Positions 7,758 to 17,126 are shown, numbered from the stretch's first letter. The stretch: DNA of 64,000 nt from Pseudomonadota bacterium (GCA_023422775.1 JAFAGM010000139.1:1-64000), one strand, 5' to 3'. Notes: a model not told the origin generated them from the sequence alone. Translations and numbers: made by a program.

Positions 7758-9095
7758 TCAGTTCGACGCGCCCTGGCGCGGTGCGCCGCGCATTCGCGCC
7801 AGCAATTCCGCCGTCGGCCAGGAATCCGCCGGCAATCCGTGTTTCACCTGCATGGCCTTTACCGCCGTGCGGCTCAATTGCCCCATGATGCCGTCGACCT
7901 TGCCGACGTTGAACCCCGCGCGCACCAGAAGCTGCTGCAGCTCCTTGAGTTCGTTGAGCGGCAGTTGCGCCACAGGTGCCGACGGCTGCCGCATCGACGG
8001 GGCGCCGGCGATGCGGGCGGCGAGATAGGCGGCGGTGGTCGAATAGATCAGCGAGTTGTTCCACTCGGTGTAGGCGGCGAAGTTGGCGTAGGCCAGGAAC
8101 GCAGGGCCCGTGCGGCCCATCGGCAGCAGCAGCGAAGCCTGCATGTCGTCGTTCGGCAGCGGCCGGCCGTCGGGATAGGTGACGCCGAGCTGCGAGAATT
8201 TCGCGCGCGAGAGTTTGACGCTGAGGTCGGACTGCTCCCACGGGAAGTTCTGCGGTACGCGCACTTCCTGCAGCCACGGCTCGCCGCGCCGCCAGTTCAA
8301 TCCCTTGGCGATGTAGTTCGCAGTCGAGCCGATCACGTCGGGCACGCTGCGCAGCAGATTGGGATGGCCGTCGCCGTCATAGTCCACCGCATAGTTGAAA
8401 TAGTGCGTCGGCAGGAATTGCGTCTGCCCGAGTTCGCCGGCCCATGAGCCGATCATCTCGTCGGGCGTAAGATCGCCGCGGTCGATGATCTTCAGCGCGG
8501 CGATGGTCTCCTTCTGGAACATCTCGGAGCGGCGGCAGTCATAGGCCAGCGACACCAGCGAGGGCAGCGTATGCAGCTTGCCCAGCTCTGCGCCAAAGCT
8601 GCTCTCCAGCCCCCAGAATGCGGCGATCACGGCCGGCGGCACGCCAAATTCCTTCTCGGCGCGGTCGAACGCCGCCGCATGCATCCTGATTCGCGCCTGC
8701 GCATTCCTTGCCGCGCCGTCGGAGGCCCGCTTCCGCGAAAATTCAGTGAATGCCTGGCCGAACACGCGCTGGCCACGGTCGCGGTTGACGATGCTCTGGT
8801 CGTAGGTGAGGTACGGGGAGGCCGCGGCGAGCGCGCGCTGCGACACGCCCTCGGCGACTGCCCGTTGTTTCAGGTCACCCAGGAAGCGGTCGAACGACAT
8901 GCCGTTGTGACAGGCGGCGGCGCGGGGCGATGGGGCCCTGGCGACCGGCCGGGCGGGAACGCTGGCGGCCGCCGGGTTCGGCTGCACTGCCGCGGGCCGG
9001 GCCGGCGCGGGGCGAGCGGGGGCCGGTTGGGCGATGGCGAGGGATGAAAGGGACAGGGATACCGCGGCAGCGACGAGGAACCTCAAGAGCGGCAT
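7758..9095 (-). CDS. Lytic murein transglycosylase, MltB type, with C-terminal peptidoglycan-binding domain
   Basis: This 445-residue enzyme cleaves the glycan strand of peptidoglycan to form 1,6-anhydro ends in the periplasm. It has a signal peptide (about 1-22), a Pro/Ala-rich linker (23-60), and an SLT/MltB domain with catalytic E164 in AFWGLESSFG. ELGQTQFLPTHY and the YDGDGHPNLL loop are typical of the family. A PG_binding_1 domain (about 375-435, LKELQQLLVRAGF to MQVKHGLPADS) ends the protein. Family members in rhizobia usually have this same architecture. It is a single-gene unit convergent with the Gly-rich gene. Confidence 0.93.
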   Translation of the reverse strand: MPLLRFLVAAAVSLSLSSLAIAQPAPARPAPARPAAVQPNPAAASVPARPVARAPSPRAAACHNGMSFDRFLGDLKQRAVAEGVSQRALAAASPYLTYDQSIVNRDRGQRVFGQAFTEFSRKRASDGAARNAQARIRMHAAAFDRAEKEFGVPPAVIAAFWGLESSFGAELGKLHTLPSLVSLAYDCRRSEMFQKETIAALKIIDRGDLTPDEMIGSWAGELGQTQFLPTHYFNYAVDYDGDGHPNLLRSVPDVIGSTANYIAKGLNWRRGEPWLQEVRVPQNFPWEQSDLSVKLSRAKFSQLGVTYPDGRPLPNDDMQASLLLPMGRTGPAFLAYANFAAYTEWNNSLIYSTTAAYLAARIAGAPSMRQPSAPVAQLPLNELKELQQLLVRAGFNVGKVDGIMGQLSRTAVKAMQVKHGLPADSWPTAELLARMRGAPRQGASN

Positions 9096-9405
9096 TCATG
9101 TCCCCCGGGGAAGCGTGAGTCCAGAGTCCGATTCTAGACGGGAGGGACCGATTAGCCAACGGCCTCAGCCCCGTCATTGCGACCCGTTGGCTCGCAATGA
9201 CGGCGGATGGGCCTCCGCCCAGCGCTCGCCTCGGAGTAATGGCCCCACAAGCCCTGCCTTGCGCATAGGAGCTTGTCGCCTGAACCTGATCTCGCAGGCT
9301 GTTCCAACCGCCTCCCGTTGTGTAGGCTCCCCCCCGCACTGCCGGGCCGGGATAAGGCCGTCGTCCATATGGGGCGGGCAGATAAAATGGGAGATAGCGG
9401 AATCC
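9096..9405. other. Divergent intergenic region with a short repeat
   Basis: This 310-bp gap separates the lytic transglycosylase from the hydroxylase operon. It contains a minimal copy (9173-9201) of the GTCATTGCGA...TCGCAATGAC repeat family. No ribosome-binding site plus coding frame other than the neighbours is convincing. Promoters for both directions should lie here but I cannot place them with confidence. Confidence 0.5.
9173..9201. repeat. Short copy of the GTCATTGCGA palindromic repeat
   Basis: GTCATTGCGA and its complement TCGCAATGAC are separated by only 9 nt, giving a 10-bp stem. The long internal part seen in the other copies is missing. Confidence 0.6.
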
Positions 9406-10278
9406 ATGACGGAACTCCGATACCTGGCGCCGACCTCGCTTGATGAAGCGATTGGTGCTCTCGCCGCGGCAGGGAGCGCCGCGCGCATCCTGGCCGGCGG
9501 CACCGACCTTCTGGTGCAGATGCGATCCGGGGTGCTCAAGCCCGGCGTGATCGTCGACATCAAGAAAATACCCGAGATGACCACCATCGAGCAGGCCGCC
9601 GACGGCAGTTTTCGGATCGGCGCGGCGGTCTCCGGCATGACGCTCCACGACCACCCGAAATTCGGCAAGGTCTGGCCCGGCGTGCTGGAAGCGGTCAATC
9701 TGATCGGCTCGAAGCAGGTGCAGGGCCGGGCGTCCGCGGGCGGCAATCTCTGCAACGGCTCGCCCGCCGGCGACAGCGTACCCGCGATGGTCGCGGCCGG
9801 CGCCGTCGTCACCGTGCAGGGGCCGAACGGCCGCCGCGAGTTGAAGGTGGAGGATGTGCCCGCCGGTCCCGGCCGCACCAATCTGAAGCCGGGCGAGATC
9901 CTGGTCAGCTTCAAGCTGCCGCCGCGCCCGCCCGGATCGAGCGACGCTTACCTGCGCATGATACCGCGCACCGAAATGGACATCGCCGTGGTCGGCGTCG
10001 GCGTCAGTCTGACGATCAAGGACGGCGTAGTCGCTGCGGCCCGAGTCGGCCTCGGCGCGGTCGCGCCCACCGCGCTGCTGGTGGAAGACGCCGCGAAGGC
10101 GCTGATCGGCAGCAAGCTCGACGATGCGGCGCTGGCGAAAGCCGCGGCCGCCTGTTCGGCCGCCTGCCGTCCGATCGACGACAAGCGCGGCACCATCGCC
10201 TACCGCACCAGGGTCGCCGGCGTGCTGCTCAAGCGCACCGCTGCGATCGCTGCCAAACGCGCGACCCAGAAGAACTGA
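9406..10278 (+). CDS. Molybdenum hydroxylase, FAD-binding subunit (CoxM/XdhB-like)
   Basis: The 290-residue product matches the medium subunit of xanthine-dehydrogenase/CO-dehydrogenase-type hydroxylases and passes electrons from the 2Fe-2S subunit to FAD. FAD-contact motifs are visible: RILAGGTDLL near residue 31 and ASAGGNLCNGSPAGDS near residue 110. The frame opens far upstream, but ATG 9406 gives the usual 290-residue length and the usual N-terminus (MTELRYLAPTSLDEAI). It is first in a medium-small-large operon, with 18 bp to the next gene. Confidence 0.9.
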   Translation: MTELRYLAPTSLDEAIGALAAAGSAARILAGGTDLLVQMRSGVLKPGVIVDIKKIPEMTTIEQAADGSFRIGAAVSGMTLHDHPKFGKVWPGVLEAVNLIGSKQVQGRASAGGNLCNGSPAGDSVPAMVAAGAVVTVQGPNGRRELKVEDVPAGPGRTNLKPGEILVSFKLPPRPPGSSDAYLRMIPRTEMDIAVVGVGVSLTIKDGVVAAARVGLGAVAPTALLVEDAAKALIGSKLDDAALAKAAAACSAACRPIDDKRGTIAYRTRVAGVLLKRTAAIAAKRATQKN

Positions 10279-10296
10279 GATCGGGAAATAATCTTC

Positions 10297-10773
10297 ATGG
10301 CAAAAGTTCACGTCACTACATCCATCAACGGCGAGCCGATGGAATTCCTCTGCGAGCCGTCAGACACCATGCTCGACGCGCTGCGCGGGACCTTGAATCT
10401 CACCGGCTCCAAGGAGGGCTGCGCCTCCGGCGATTGCGGCGCGTGCTCGATCACGCTCGATGACAGCCTGGTATGCTCCTGCCTGATGCTCGCCGTCGAG
10501 GCGCAGGGCCACGAGATCAGGACCATCGAAGGCATGGCGCAGGGCGACAAGCTGCATCCGCTGCAGCAGAAATTCCTGGAGATGGCGGCGCTGCAATGCG
10601 GCATCTGCACATCGGGAATGTTGATGGCCTCCGACGCGCTGCTCAAGCGGAGTCCCGACCCGAGCGAGGAGGAAGTCCGCTTCTGGCTCGCCGGCAACCT
10701 CTGCCGGTGCACCGGCTATGACAAGATCGTCCGCGCGGTGATGGAAACCGCGGCTGAAATGCGCGCCCAATAA
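10297..10773 (+). CDS. Molybdenum hydroxylase, 2Fe-2S subunit (CoxS-like)
   Basis: The 158-residue small subunit has both iron-sulfur domains. The N-terminal plant-ferredoxin-type cluster is in GCASGDCGACSITLDDSLVCSC, here read as C-x4-C-x2-C plus a later C. The C-terminal helical cluster has CGICTSGM and NLCRCTGY. It carries electrons between the molybdenum centre and FAD. It is flanked by the FAD and molybdopterin subunits at 18-bp and 17-bp spacing, so the three are co-transcribed. Confidence 0.92.
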   Translation: MAKVHVTTSINGEPMEFLCEPSDTMLDALRGTLNLTGSKEGCASGDCGACSITLDDSLVCSCLMLAVEAQGHEIRTIEGMAQGDKLHPLQQKFLEMAALQCGICTSGMLMASDALLKRSPDPSEEEVRFWLAGNLCRCTGYDKIVRAVMETAAEMRAQ

Positions 10774-10790
10774 AAAGCTGGAGCAGCCCA

Positions 10791-13052
10791 ATGAACGTCG
10801 TCACCAACAACAAGTGGATCGGCCAGCGCACTATTCGCCCTGATGGCATGGACAAGGTCACCGGCCGCGCCCAGTTCGCCGCCGACACCAACATGCCCGG
10901 CATGATCTGGGGCAAGGTTCTGCGCAGCCCGCATCCCCATGCGCGCATCAAGGGAATCGACACCTCGAAGGCCGAGAAGCTCGCGGGCGTGAAGGCCGTC
11001 GTCACCGCGAAGGACATCGTCGATTTTACGATCGAGAAGGGCGCAGTGATGCTGGGCATCCAGGACATGCGCTGGATGTGCCGCAACGTGATGGCGCGCG
11101 ACAAGGCGCTGTTTCCCGGCCACCCCGTAGCTGCCGTTGCCGCGACCACGGAGGCGATCGCCGCTGAAGCCTGCAGCCTGATCGAGGTCGATTACGAAGT
11201 GTTGCCCTGGTCGATCGAGATCGAGGACGCGATCAGGCCGGATGCCGCGATCCTGCACGAGTTCAACAAGTTCGAGGGCAAGCCTTCCAACATCGCCGGC
11301 CGCCTCGAGCACAAGAAGGGCGACATCGCCGACGGTTTCAAGAAGGCCGATATCATCATCGAGCGCACCTTCACCACGCGTCCGGTTCATCAGGGCTATA
11401 TCGAGCCGCATGCGTGCCTGATCTCGGTCGCGCCCGACGGCAAGACCACGATCTGGAGCTCCAGCCAGGGCCAGTTCATGGTGCGCGCGATGACGTCGAT
11501 GCTGACAGGCATTCCGCAGAGCGACATCCGTGCCATCCCCGCCGAGATCGGCGGCGGTTTCGGCGGCAAGACCATCGTCTATCTCGAACCGCTCGCGACC
11601 ATGCTGGCGAAGAAATCCGGTCGCCCTGTGAAGATGGTGATGACGCGCGAGGAAGTCATGCGCGCGACCGGCCCCACCTCGGGCTCGAAGAGCACGGTGA
11701 AGATCGGCGCCACGAAGGACGGCAAGATCGTTGCCGCGCACGGCACCTTCTATCTGCAGGCCGGCGCCTTCCCGGGTTCGCCGATCCGCGGCGCCGCGGG
11801 CTGCAGCTTCACACCCTACGACATCCCGAACCTGCTTTCCGAAGGCTACGACGTCGTCTCCAATCGCTCGAAGGTCGCGGCCTACCGCGCGCCGGGCGCG
11901 CCGATCGGCGCCTATGCCGTGGAATGCGTGCTCGACGAAGTCGCCGAAGCGCTGAAGATGGACCCGCTCGACTTCCGCCTGAAAAACGCCGCGAAGGAAG
12001 GCACCAAGGCCGCACACGGACCAACTTTCCCGCGCATCGGCTTCATCGAGACGCTGGAAGCCGCGAAGAACTCGGATCACTACAAGGCGCCGCTCGGCAA
12101 ACTTCAGGGCAGGGGCGTGGCGTCCGGCTTCTGGTTCAATGCCGGCGGCGAATCCTCAGCCCAGGTCAACATCACCGAAGACGGTAACGTGGTCGTCACC
12201 ACGGGCCATCCCGACATCGGCGGTTCGCGGGCCGGCATCGCCAATATCTGCGCCGAACTGCTCGGCATCGACTACCGTCGCGTCTCCGTCATCATCGGCG
12301 ACACCCAGACGGTCGGTTTCTCCAACTTGACCGGCGGCAGCCGCGTGCTGTTCGCCTCCTCGATCGTGGTGACGCAGTCGACCGAAAAGATCATCCAGAC
12401 GCTGCGCGAGCGCGCCGCAAAAATCTGGGAGATTGATCCCGAGGCGGTGAAGTGGGAGAATGGCGCGGCGCACCCAGTGAGCCCGAACGCCGGCCAGTTC
12501 GAGCCGCTGACGCTGAAGGAGCTCGCCGAGAAGGCGCCTGCGATGGGCGGACCCATCGGTGCCGGCGTGCAGCTCAACACCACGGGCGCGGACGGCGGCT
12601 TCGGCACGCATGTCTGCGACGTCGAGATCGACGTCGATCTCGGCATCGCGCGGGTGACCCGCTACACTGCCGTGCAGGATGTCGGCCGCGCCATCCATCC
12701 CGGCTATGTCGAGGGCCAGCTCCAGGGCGGCGTCGCGCAGGGCATCGGCTGGGCGCTGAACGAGGAATACATCTATACGAAGGACGGCAAGGTCGATAAT
12801 CCCGGTTTCCTCGATTATCGCATGCCGGTCTGCTCGGACCTGCCGATGCTCGACTGCATCATGGTCGAGGTGCCGAACCCGAAACACCCGCAAGGCGTCA
12901 AGGGGGTCGGCGAAGTGCCGCTGGTGCCCGTGATGGCGGCGGTCGCCAACGCCATCTACAACGCCCTCGGCAAACGCTTCTACGCCCTGCCGATGTCGCC
13001 GCCGAAGGTGCTGGAAGTGCTGGACGCGCCGACGCAGCAGGCGGCGGAGTAG
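10791..13052 (+). CDS. Molybdenum hydroxylase, molybdopterin-binding subunit (XdhA/CoxL superfamily)
   Basis: This 753-residue catalytic subunit binds the molybdopterin cytosine dinucleotide cofactor. GGGFGGK (254-260) and the near-C-terminal GVKGVGEVPLVP with the catalytic glutamate are present. The active-site loop reads AYRAPGAP (364-371). It is therefore not the AYxCSFR of form I carbon monoxide dehydrogenase, nor the AYRGAGR of form II. An annotation as CO dehydrogenase would be unsafe; the substrate is probably an N-heterocycle or aldehyde, but this is inference. Last gene of the medium-small-large operon. Confidence 0.9.
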   Translation: MNVVTNNKWIGQRTIRPDGMDKVTGRAQFAADTNMPGMIWGKVLRSPHPHARIKGIDTSKAEKLAGVKAVVTAKDIVDFTIEKGAVMLGIQDMRWMCRNVMARDKALFPGHPVAAVAATTEAIAAEACSLIEVDYEVLPWSIEIEDAIRPDAAILHEFNKFEGKPSNIAGRLEHKKGDIADGFKKADIIIERTFTTRPVHQGYIEPHACLISVAPDGKTTIWSSSQGQFMVRAMTSMLTGIPQSDIRAIPAEIGGGFGGKTIVYLEPLATMLAKKSGRPVKMVMTREEVMRATGPTSGSKSTVKIGATKDGKIVAAHGTFYLQAGAFPGSPIRGAAGCSFTPYDIPNLLSEGYDVVSNRSKVAAYRAPGAPIGAYAVECVLDEVAEALKMDPLDFRLKNAAKEGTKAAHGPTFPRIGFIETLEAAKNSDHYKAPLGKLQGRGVASGFWFNAGGESSAQVNITEDGNVVVTTGHPDIGGSRAGIANICAELLGIDYRRVSVIIGDTQTVGFSNLTGGSRVLFASSIVVTQSTEKIIQTLRERAAKIWEIDPEAVKWENGAAHPVSPNAGQFEPLTLKELAEKAPAMGGPIGAGVQLNTTGADGGFGTHVCDVEIDVDLGIARVTRYTAVQDVGRAIHPGYVEGQLQGGVAQGIGWALNEEYIYTKDGKVDNPGFLDYRMPVCSDLPMLDCIMVEVPNPKHPQGVKGVGEVPLVPVMAAVANAIYNALGKRFYALPMSPPKVLEVLDAPTQQAAE

Positions 13053-13077
13053 GACATACGCGGCGTATCGCGGGGTC

Positions 13078-13160
13078 GTCATTGCGAGCGAAGCGATGCA
13101 ATCCATTTCTCCGCTCGGAGGATAGATGGATTGCTTCGTCGCTTCGCTCCTCGCAATGAC
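13078..13160. repeat. GTCATTGCGA palindromic repeat, full copy
   Basis: GTCATTGCGAGCGAAGCGA at the left and GCTCCTCGCAATGAC at the right form the ends of a long imperfect hairpin, with GCAATCCA and TGGATTGC inside. It sits between the hydroxylase operon and the DinB gene. Confidence 0.8.
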
Positions 13161-13202
13161 GGTGGAGACCACGCTCATGCGGGCTACTGGCTGGCAACGC
13201 CA

Positions 13203-13760
13203 ATGAATGACCTGCTTCCCTACCGCACCATGGCGTACAACAACGCCTGGGCCAACCACCGCCTGCTCACGGCCTGCGAACGGCTGACGCCGGACGAATT
13301 CACCGCCAAACGCACCGGCTTCTTTCCGAGCCTGCGCGCCACGCTCAATCACATATTGATCATCGACCATTTCTACGTCGATGCGATGGAAGGCGGCACG
13401 CTCGGGCCGGCCGCCTGGGCGGACCAGGAGCCTTGTCAAACCGTCGCCGCGCTGAAGGAAGCGCAGGCCGCGGTGGATCGGCGCCTGCTCGCCGTCGTCG
13501 AAGCGCTCGACGGCGCTGGATTGCAGCAGATCGTTTCCGTGCATCGCGGCACCACCATCCAGCGCGAACGGATGGACCGTCTGCTGCTGCATCTGTTCCA
13601 GCACGACATCCACCACCGCGGCCAGGCCCACGCCATCCTCTCAGGCACGTCGGTGAGTCCGCCGCAGCTCGACGAGTTCTTCTCGGTCGGCGAAGCGCCG
13701 TTGCGCGCTGGTGAATTCGCGGAGCTGGGGTGGACGGAACGGAAGATCTGGGATGCCTAG
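13203..13760 (+). CDS. DinB-family metal-binding protein
   Basis: The 185-residue protein is a four-helix DinB/YfiT-fold protein. The three-histidine metal site is visible as H in LNHILIIDHFYVD and the HDIHHRGQ motif near residue 137. DinB-fold enzymes include thiol transferases (bacillithiol, mycothiol) and maleylpyruvate isomerase; the reaction here cannot be assigned. ATG 13203 begins MNDLLPYRTMAYNNAWAN, the usual start of the family; the upstream frame runs through the repeat and is not coding. It lies alone after the repeat element. Confidence 0.82.
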   Translation: MNDLLPYRTMAYNNAWANHRLLTACERLTPDEFTAKRTGFFPSLRATLNHILIIDHFYVDAMEGGTLGPAAWADQEPCQTVAALKEAQAAVDRRLLAVVEALDGAGLQQIVSVHRGTTIQRERMDRLLLHLFQHDIHHRGQAHAILSGTSVSPPQLDEFFSVGEAPLRAGEFAELGWTERKIWDA

Positions 13761-13935
13761 AGGCTGCTTTGCAAGCGTGGTCTGCCTCTGCTCGATCTGG
13801 AGTATTGACGGAAGATGCTATCCCGTTTCAATGAACTCGCGGTTGAGCCTCACGACTGCGCCGGACCCGCAGTCCTCGATTTGACGATGTTTGGCTCACC
13901 AAGTCGTCCCGGCGAACCGCGCCGCGCGGTTCCAG

Positions 13936-15870
13936 TCATTTCCCGGAATCAGCGCCATTTTGCCCCACCGATCCTGCCACTGCCGATGTGCCGCCGTTCC
14001 TGCCATTCAATGGCAGTTTGATTCGAAAGACCGCACCGTTGCTGTTCTCGACGTCGATCTGTCCCTCGTGCGCCTTGACGATGGTGCGGGCGATCGAAAG
14101 GCCCATGCCCATGCCGTGGTCCTTGGTCGAAAAAAACGGCTCGAATATCCTCGACGCGATTTCCGGAGGTATGCCCGGCCCGGTGTCCTCCACGCGGATC
14201 TCGGCGGTGCGACGATGCCGGCTTGTCGTCACCGTCACGGCGCGCTGCGCGCGCGGCACATCGCGAACGGCATCCATTGCATTGAGAACGAGGTTGGTCA
14301 CGACCTGCTGCAACTGGATCGGATCGCCGATGAACGGGAGCGGCGTCCGCGAGAGCTCGCATCGCATCGTGATCTCGCGCGACCGCGCATGAGCCGACAG
14401 GAACTCGACCGATTCGGAAACCAGATCGTTCAGATCGAACTTCTGCGTTTGAAAGGGGGCCTTGGTGACGAAGCTGCGCAGGCGCCGCACGACTTCGCTG
14501 GCTCTTCGATCGTCACGCCAGATATCGCCGACGATCTCCTTCAGTTCGGCGAGGTCGGGGGTCGGCGACTGCAGCATGAGCTGGGCTGTTTCGGTATTGG
14601 CCAGGATCGCACCCAGCGGCTGATTGATTTCGTGCGCGATCGACGCGGACAATTCGCCGGCTGTCGAGAAGCGATTGACATGGGCCAGTTCCATCACCCG
14701 CTGCCGGGAGTCCATCTCCGCCAGGTGACGCCGCCGCTGCTCCAGCAGCAGCAGCAGGATGAGTGCGCCCTGAAAGACAACCACCGCGCAAGCCGTCACG
14801 ATCTGCCAGCGATAGCTTTCCCACGCGGTGGGCGGCCTGAACAGGATGCTGCTGCCTGCCGGGAGGTTGCTCTCGCTGATTCCCCAGCGCTGCATCTGCC
14901 GCCAGTCGAATTTCGCGGCTGCGTATTTGATGGGCGGGGTCTTGATGTCACCGGGCCTTTCGCCGTCGAGGATGCGCATCGCGACGTTCGCAGCGATCCT
15001 GCTTCCTTCTTCCATGGAGAACATCGGCCCGCCGACGATCGATCCGCCGAAATAGGAGTCGTCGTACGTGAAGATCGGCGCGTTGGCGCGGGCGGCGAGC
15101 TTGTTCAGCGCATTGCCGGTCTCCTGCACGACGCCGGCCGCATCGACATTCATGAGGACCGAGAAGATCGCGCTGTCAGGCGGAAGGTTTTCCGCATCCT
15201 TGAGAATGGCGTCGAAAGGAAGCTCATTGTACCACCTGAGCTGGACCCGGTTCGCCAGTGGCGCGAGCTCCCGGCGCAATTCCTCCGTCCAGAACCGTTC
15301 GATCGGAGAGGCGCCAATCAGGATCGCGATGGTTTTTGTGCGGGGCAGAACCTGCACGATGTTCTCGAAAACGGCAGGGACATTGTTTTCGACCGGCACG
15401 ACTGCATCGTTCCCGGTCAGTTTCTCGTATTGCACCCGGCGGTGGTCGACGGCCGTAACGACCATCGGTACCGCCGGAAAAAGACGCTGGCGATGCTGCT
15501 GCACGAAGGCCGCCGCCGGTCCGCCGAAGGCGATGATCAGGTCGGGCGGGTGGCCGGCGTAAAGGGCGCCAAGATATTCGACGAACGGCGCTTCAGCCTG
15601 CAGGTCGCTCGCGCGTGCATTGACGAGCACGTGGTCGACAAAGTCCACGGACTTGCGCGATTGCCGATTGATCTCGGAGCGAATGGCTTCGGCATAGGCG
15701 CTCCAGGGCATGAAGCGCGGACCGAACGAATGCAGCAGCAGGACGCGCCTGGGCTCGCCGGCTGTCGCGCCGGACACGGTCGCTGTCGCGAAAATTGCGG
15801 TGGCAAACAGATAAAGGAAAGGGATCGCAAGGAGCGACATCAATGACAGAGCATTTCGACTGCGGAGCAT
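13936..15870 (-). CDS. Sensor histidine kinase with ABC substrate-binding-like sensor domain
   Basis: This 644-residue protein has a signal/anchor (about 8-32). A periplasmic region of about 300 residues follows, resembling the ABC_sub_bind type: RRVLLLHSFGP, then PDLIIAFGGPAAAF, FPAVPMVV, and later YDDSYFGGSIVGGP. A second transmembrane helix lies at about 355-376. The cytoplasmic part has the H-box SIAHEINQPLGAI with phosphate acceptor H413, and an ATPase domain with DTGPGIP and GMGLSIAR. No response regulator, transporter or metabolic gene for a ligand lies beside it. The kinase group (AHEINQPL) often pairs with NarL- or FixJ-type regulators elsewhere. The ligand is unknown. Confidence 0.88.
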   Translation of the reverse strand: MLRSRNALSLMSLLAIPFLYLFATAIFATATVSGATAGEPRRVLLLHSFGPRFMPWSAYAEAIRSEINRQSRKSVDFVDHVLVNARASDLQAEAPFVEYLGALYAGHPPDLIIAFGGPAAAFVQQHRQRLFPAVPMVVTAVDHRRVQYEKLTGNDAVVPVENNVPAVFENIVQVLPRTKTIAILIGASPIERFWTEELRRELAPLANRVQLRWYNELPFDAILKDAENLPPDSAIFSVLMNVDAAGVVQETGNALNKLAARANAPIFTYDDSYFGGSIVGGPMFSMEEGSRIAANVAMRILDGERPGDIKTPPIKYAAAKFDWRQMQRWGISESNLPAGSSILFRPPTAWESYRWQIVTACAVVVFQGALILLLLLEQRRRHLAEMDSRQRVMELAHVNRFSTAGELSASIAHEINQPLGAILANTETAQLMLQSPTPDLAELKEIVGDIWRDDRRASEVVRRLRSFVTKAPFQTQKFDLNDLVSESVEFLSAHARSREITMRCELSRTPLPFIGDPIQLQQVVTNLVLNAMDAVRDVPRAQRAVTVTTSRHRRTAEIRVEDTGPGIPPEIASRIFEPFFSTKDHGMGMGLSIARTIVKAHEGQIDVENSNGAVFRIKLPLNGRNGGTSAVAGSVGQNGADSGK

Positions 15871-15965
15871 CGCGCATCCCGGTCAGGCCTGGGCTCATGT
15901 CACGCCATGATGAACCGGATCGAGCCCGCATGGCAACAGCCGCGCCAGGCGCCGACAGGGCGTCC

Positions 15966-16517
15966 TTACCCCCACAGCCTGTTCGCCAGGTTCGTCAGCC
16001 AGCCCCACGTCAGCGCCCCGACGTCGCCGAGCTCCAGCAGCACCGCCACCCAGACCAGCGCGGAGGTGAAGTTGGCGATCTGAAACGTCTTCTGCGGCAT
16101 ACCGAGCATGCCGGCGACGATCGGCACCGAGGCGCGCAGGGGGCCGGAGAAGCGGCCGATGAAGATCGCGAGCGCGCCCCATTTGCGGATGAAGTCCTCG
16201 CCGCGGACGAGCAGGTTCGGATGGGTCGAGAATGGCCGCATCCGCGCGATCCGATCCTTGCAGGTGTAGCCGATCCAGTACGACAGCCAGTCGCCGAGGG
16301 CGGCGCCGAGCGCACCGGCCAATAGCACCGGGAGAAACGCAACGTCGGCCGTCTTCATCATGGCGCCGATGCCGACCAGCACGGCCCAGGCCGGCACGAA
16401 GAAGGAGAGGAAGGCCAGCGATTCCGCGAACGCCAGCGCAAAGACGACCGGCGCGGCCCAGGCCTGATGGAGCTTGATGAACTCCAGGATGGTGTGGCCC
16501 AGTTGTTCGAGGGACAT
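15966..16517 (-). CDS. DedA-family inner-membrane protein
   Basis: The 183-residue protein has four to five hydrophobic segments and the DedA signatures: FVPAWAVLVGIGAMM, GALGAALGDWLSYWIGY, and FIGRFSGPLRASVPIVAGMLGM. DedA proteins are lipid scramblases or transporters needed for membrane and pH homeostasis; the arginine in GRFSGPLR is a conserved functional residue. ATG 16517 (MSLEQLGHTILEF) is favoured over the TTG at 16526. No neighbour suggests a specific lipid. Confidence 0.88.
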   Translation of the reverse strand: MSLEQLGHTILEFIKLHQAWAAPVVFALAFAESLAFLSFFVPAWAVLVGIGAMMKTADVAFLPVLLAGALGAALGDWLSYWIGYTCKDRIARMRPFSTHPNLLVRGEDFIRKWGALAIFIGRFSGPLRASVPIVAGMLGMPQKTFQIANFTSALVWVAVLLELGDVGALTWGWLTNLANRLWG

Positions 16518-16712
16518 GTCGTTCAAGCCTTCGCTTCTCGCGAGCTACGGTAGACAAGCCGCCAATCCCACCACGGTTGCAATTCCAGCCGGCGGAGCGG
16601 GCTTCCATCCCGGCATCCGATCGATCTTGACCAAACGAGTTGTTGCGGCGTCACCGGCCATGCGACAATTGCAGGTACCAGAAATTCAGGAACACATGAT
16701 GGGATATCGAAC

Positions 16713-17126
16713 GTGAACGAACGGATTCCGCATTCCGCTTCGCCCTTCCAGGCGATCCGGTCGATCGACTACACCGTCATACTTGTACGCGACATGGCGG
16801 CGATGCGCGCCTTCTATGGAGACATTCTCAAATTTTCACTCCTGCGTGAGCTTTCTCCGGGCTGGATCGAATATCAGGTCGGCGGTAACACCCTTGCACT
16901 GTCGCGGCCGCACCGGACAGCGAAGGATGCGCCGACACCCGCCGGCAGCGCCTCGCTTCAACTTGCCTTCAAGGTTGACGCGCCCGACGTCGATCGCTGC
17001 GCCGACGCGCTCGTGAAGCAGGGCATCGACCTGCTCGAACCTCCGACAAATCAGGTCTTCGGCCATCGTACGCTGTTTTTCAGGGACCCGGATGGAAATC
17101 TGCTGGAGGTATTTGCGGAGATCTGA
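16713..17126 (+). CDS. Glyoxalase/VOC-superfamily protein
   Basis: The 137-residue protein has one VOC repeat pair: IDYTVILVRDMAAMRAFYGDILKF at the N-terminus and the C-terminal HRTLFFRDPDGNLLEVF. The metal ligands could be the H of GHRTLFF and the E of LLEVF. These proteins act as dioxygenases, glyoxalases or drug-binding proteins, and the reaction is not predictable here. The start is GTG 16713 with no strong ribosome-binding site. Confidence 0.8.
   Translation: MNERIPHSASPFQAIRSIDYTVILVRDMAAMRAFYGDILKFSLLRELSPGWIEYQVGGNTLALSRPHRTAKDAPTPAGSASLQLAFKVDAPDVDRCADALVKQGIDLLEPPTNQVFGHRTLFFRDPDGNLLEVFAEI

Noticed and set aside
10791..13052. Carbon monoxide dehydrogenase (coxL)
   Set aside because: The AYxCSFR and AYRGAGR loops are both missing.
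13891..15846. 651-codon plus-strand frame antisense to the histidine kinase
   Set aside because: The kinase motifs on the minus strand are clear; the other frame is a composition shadow.
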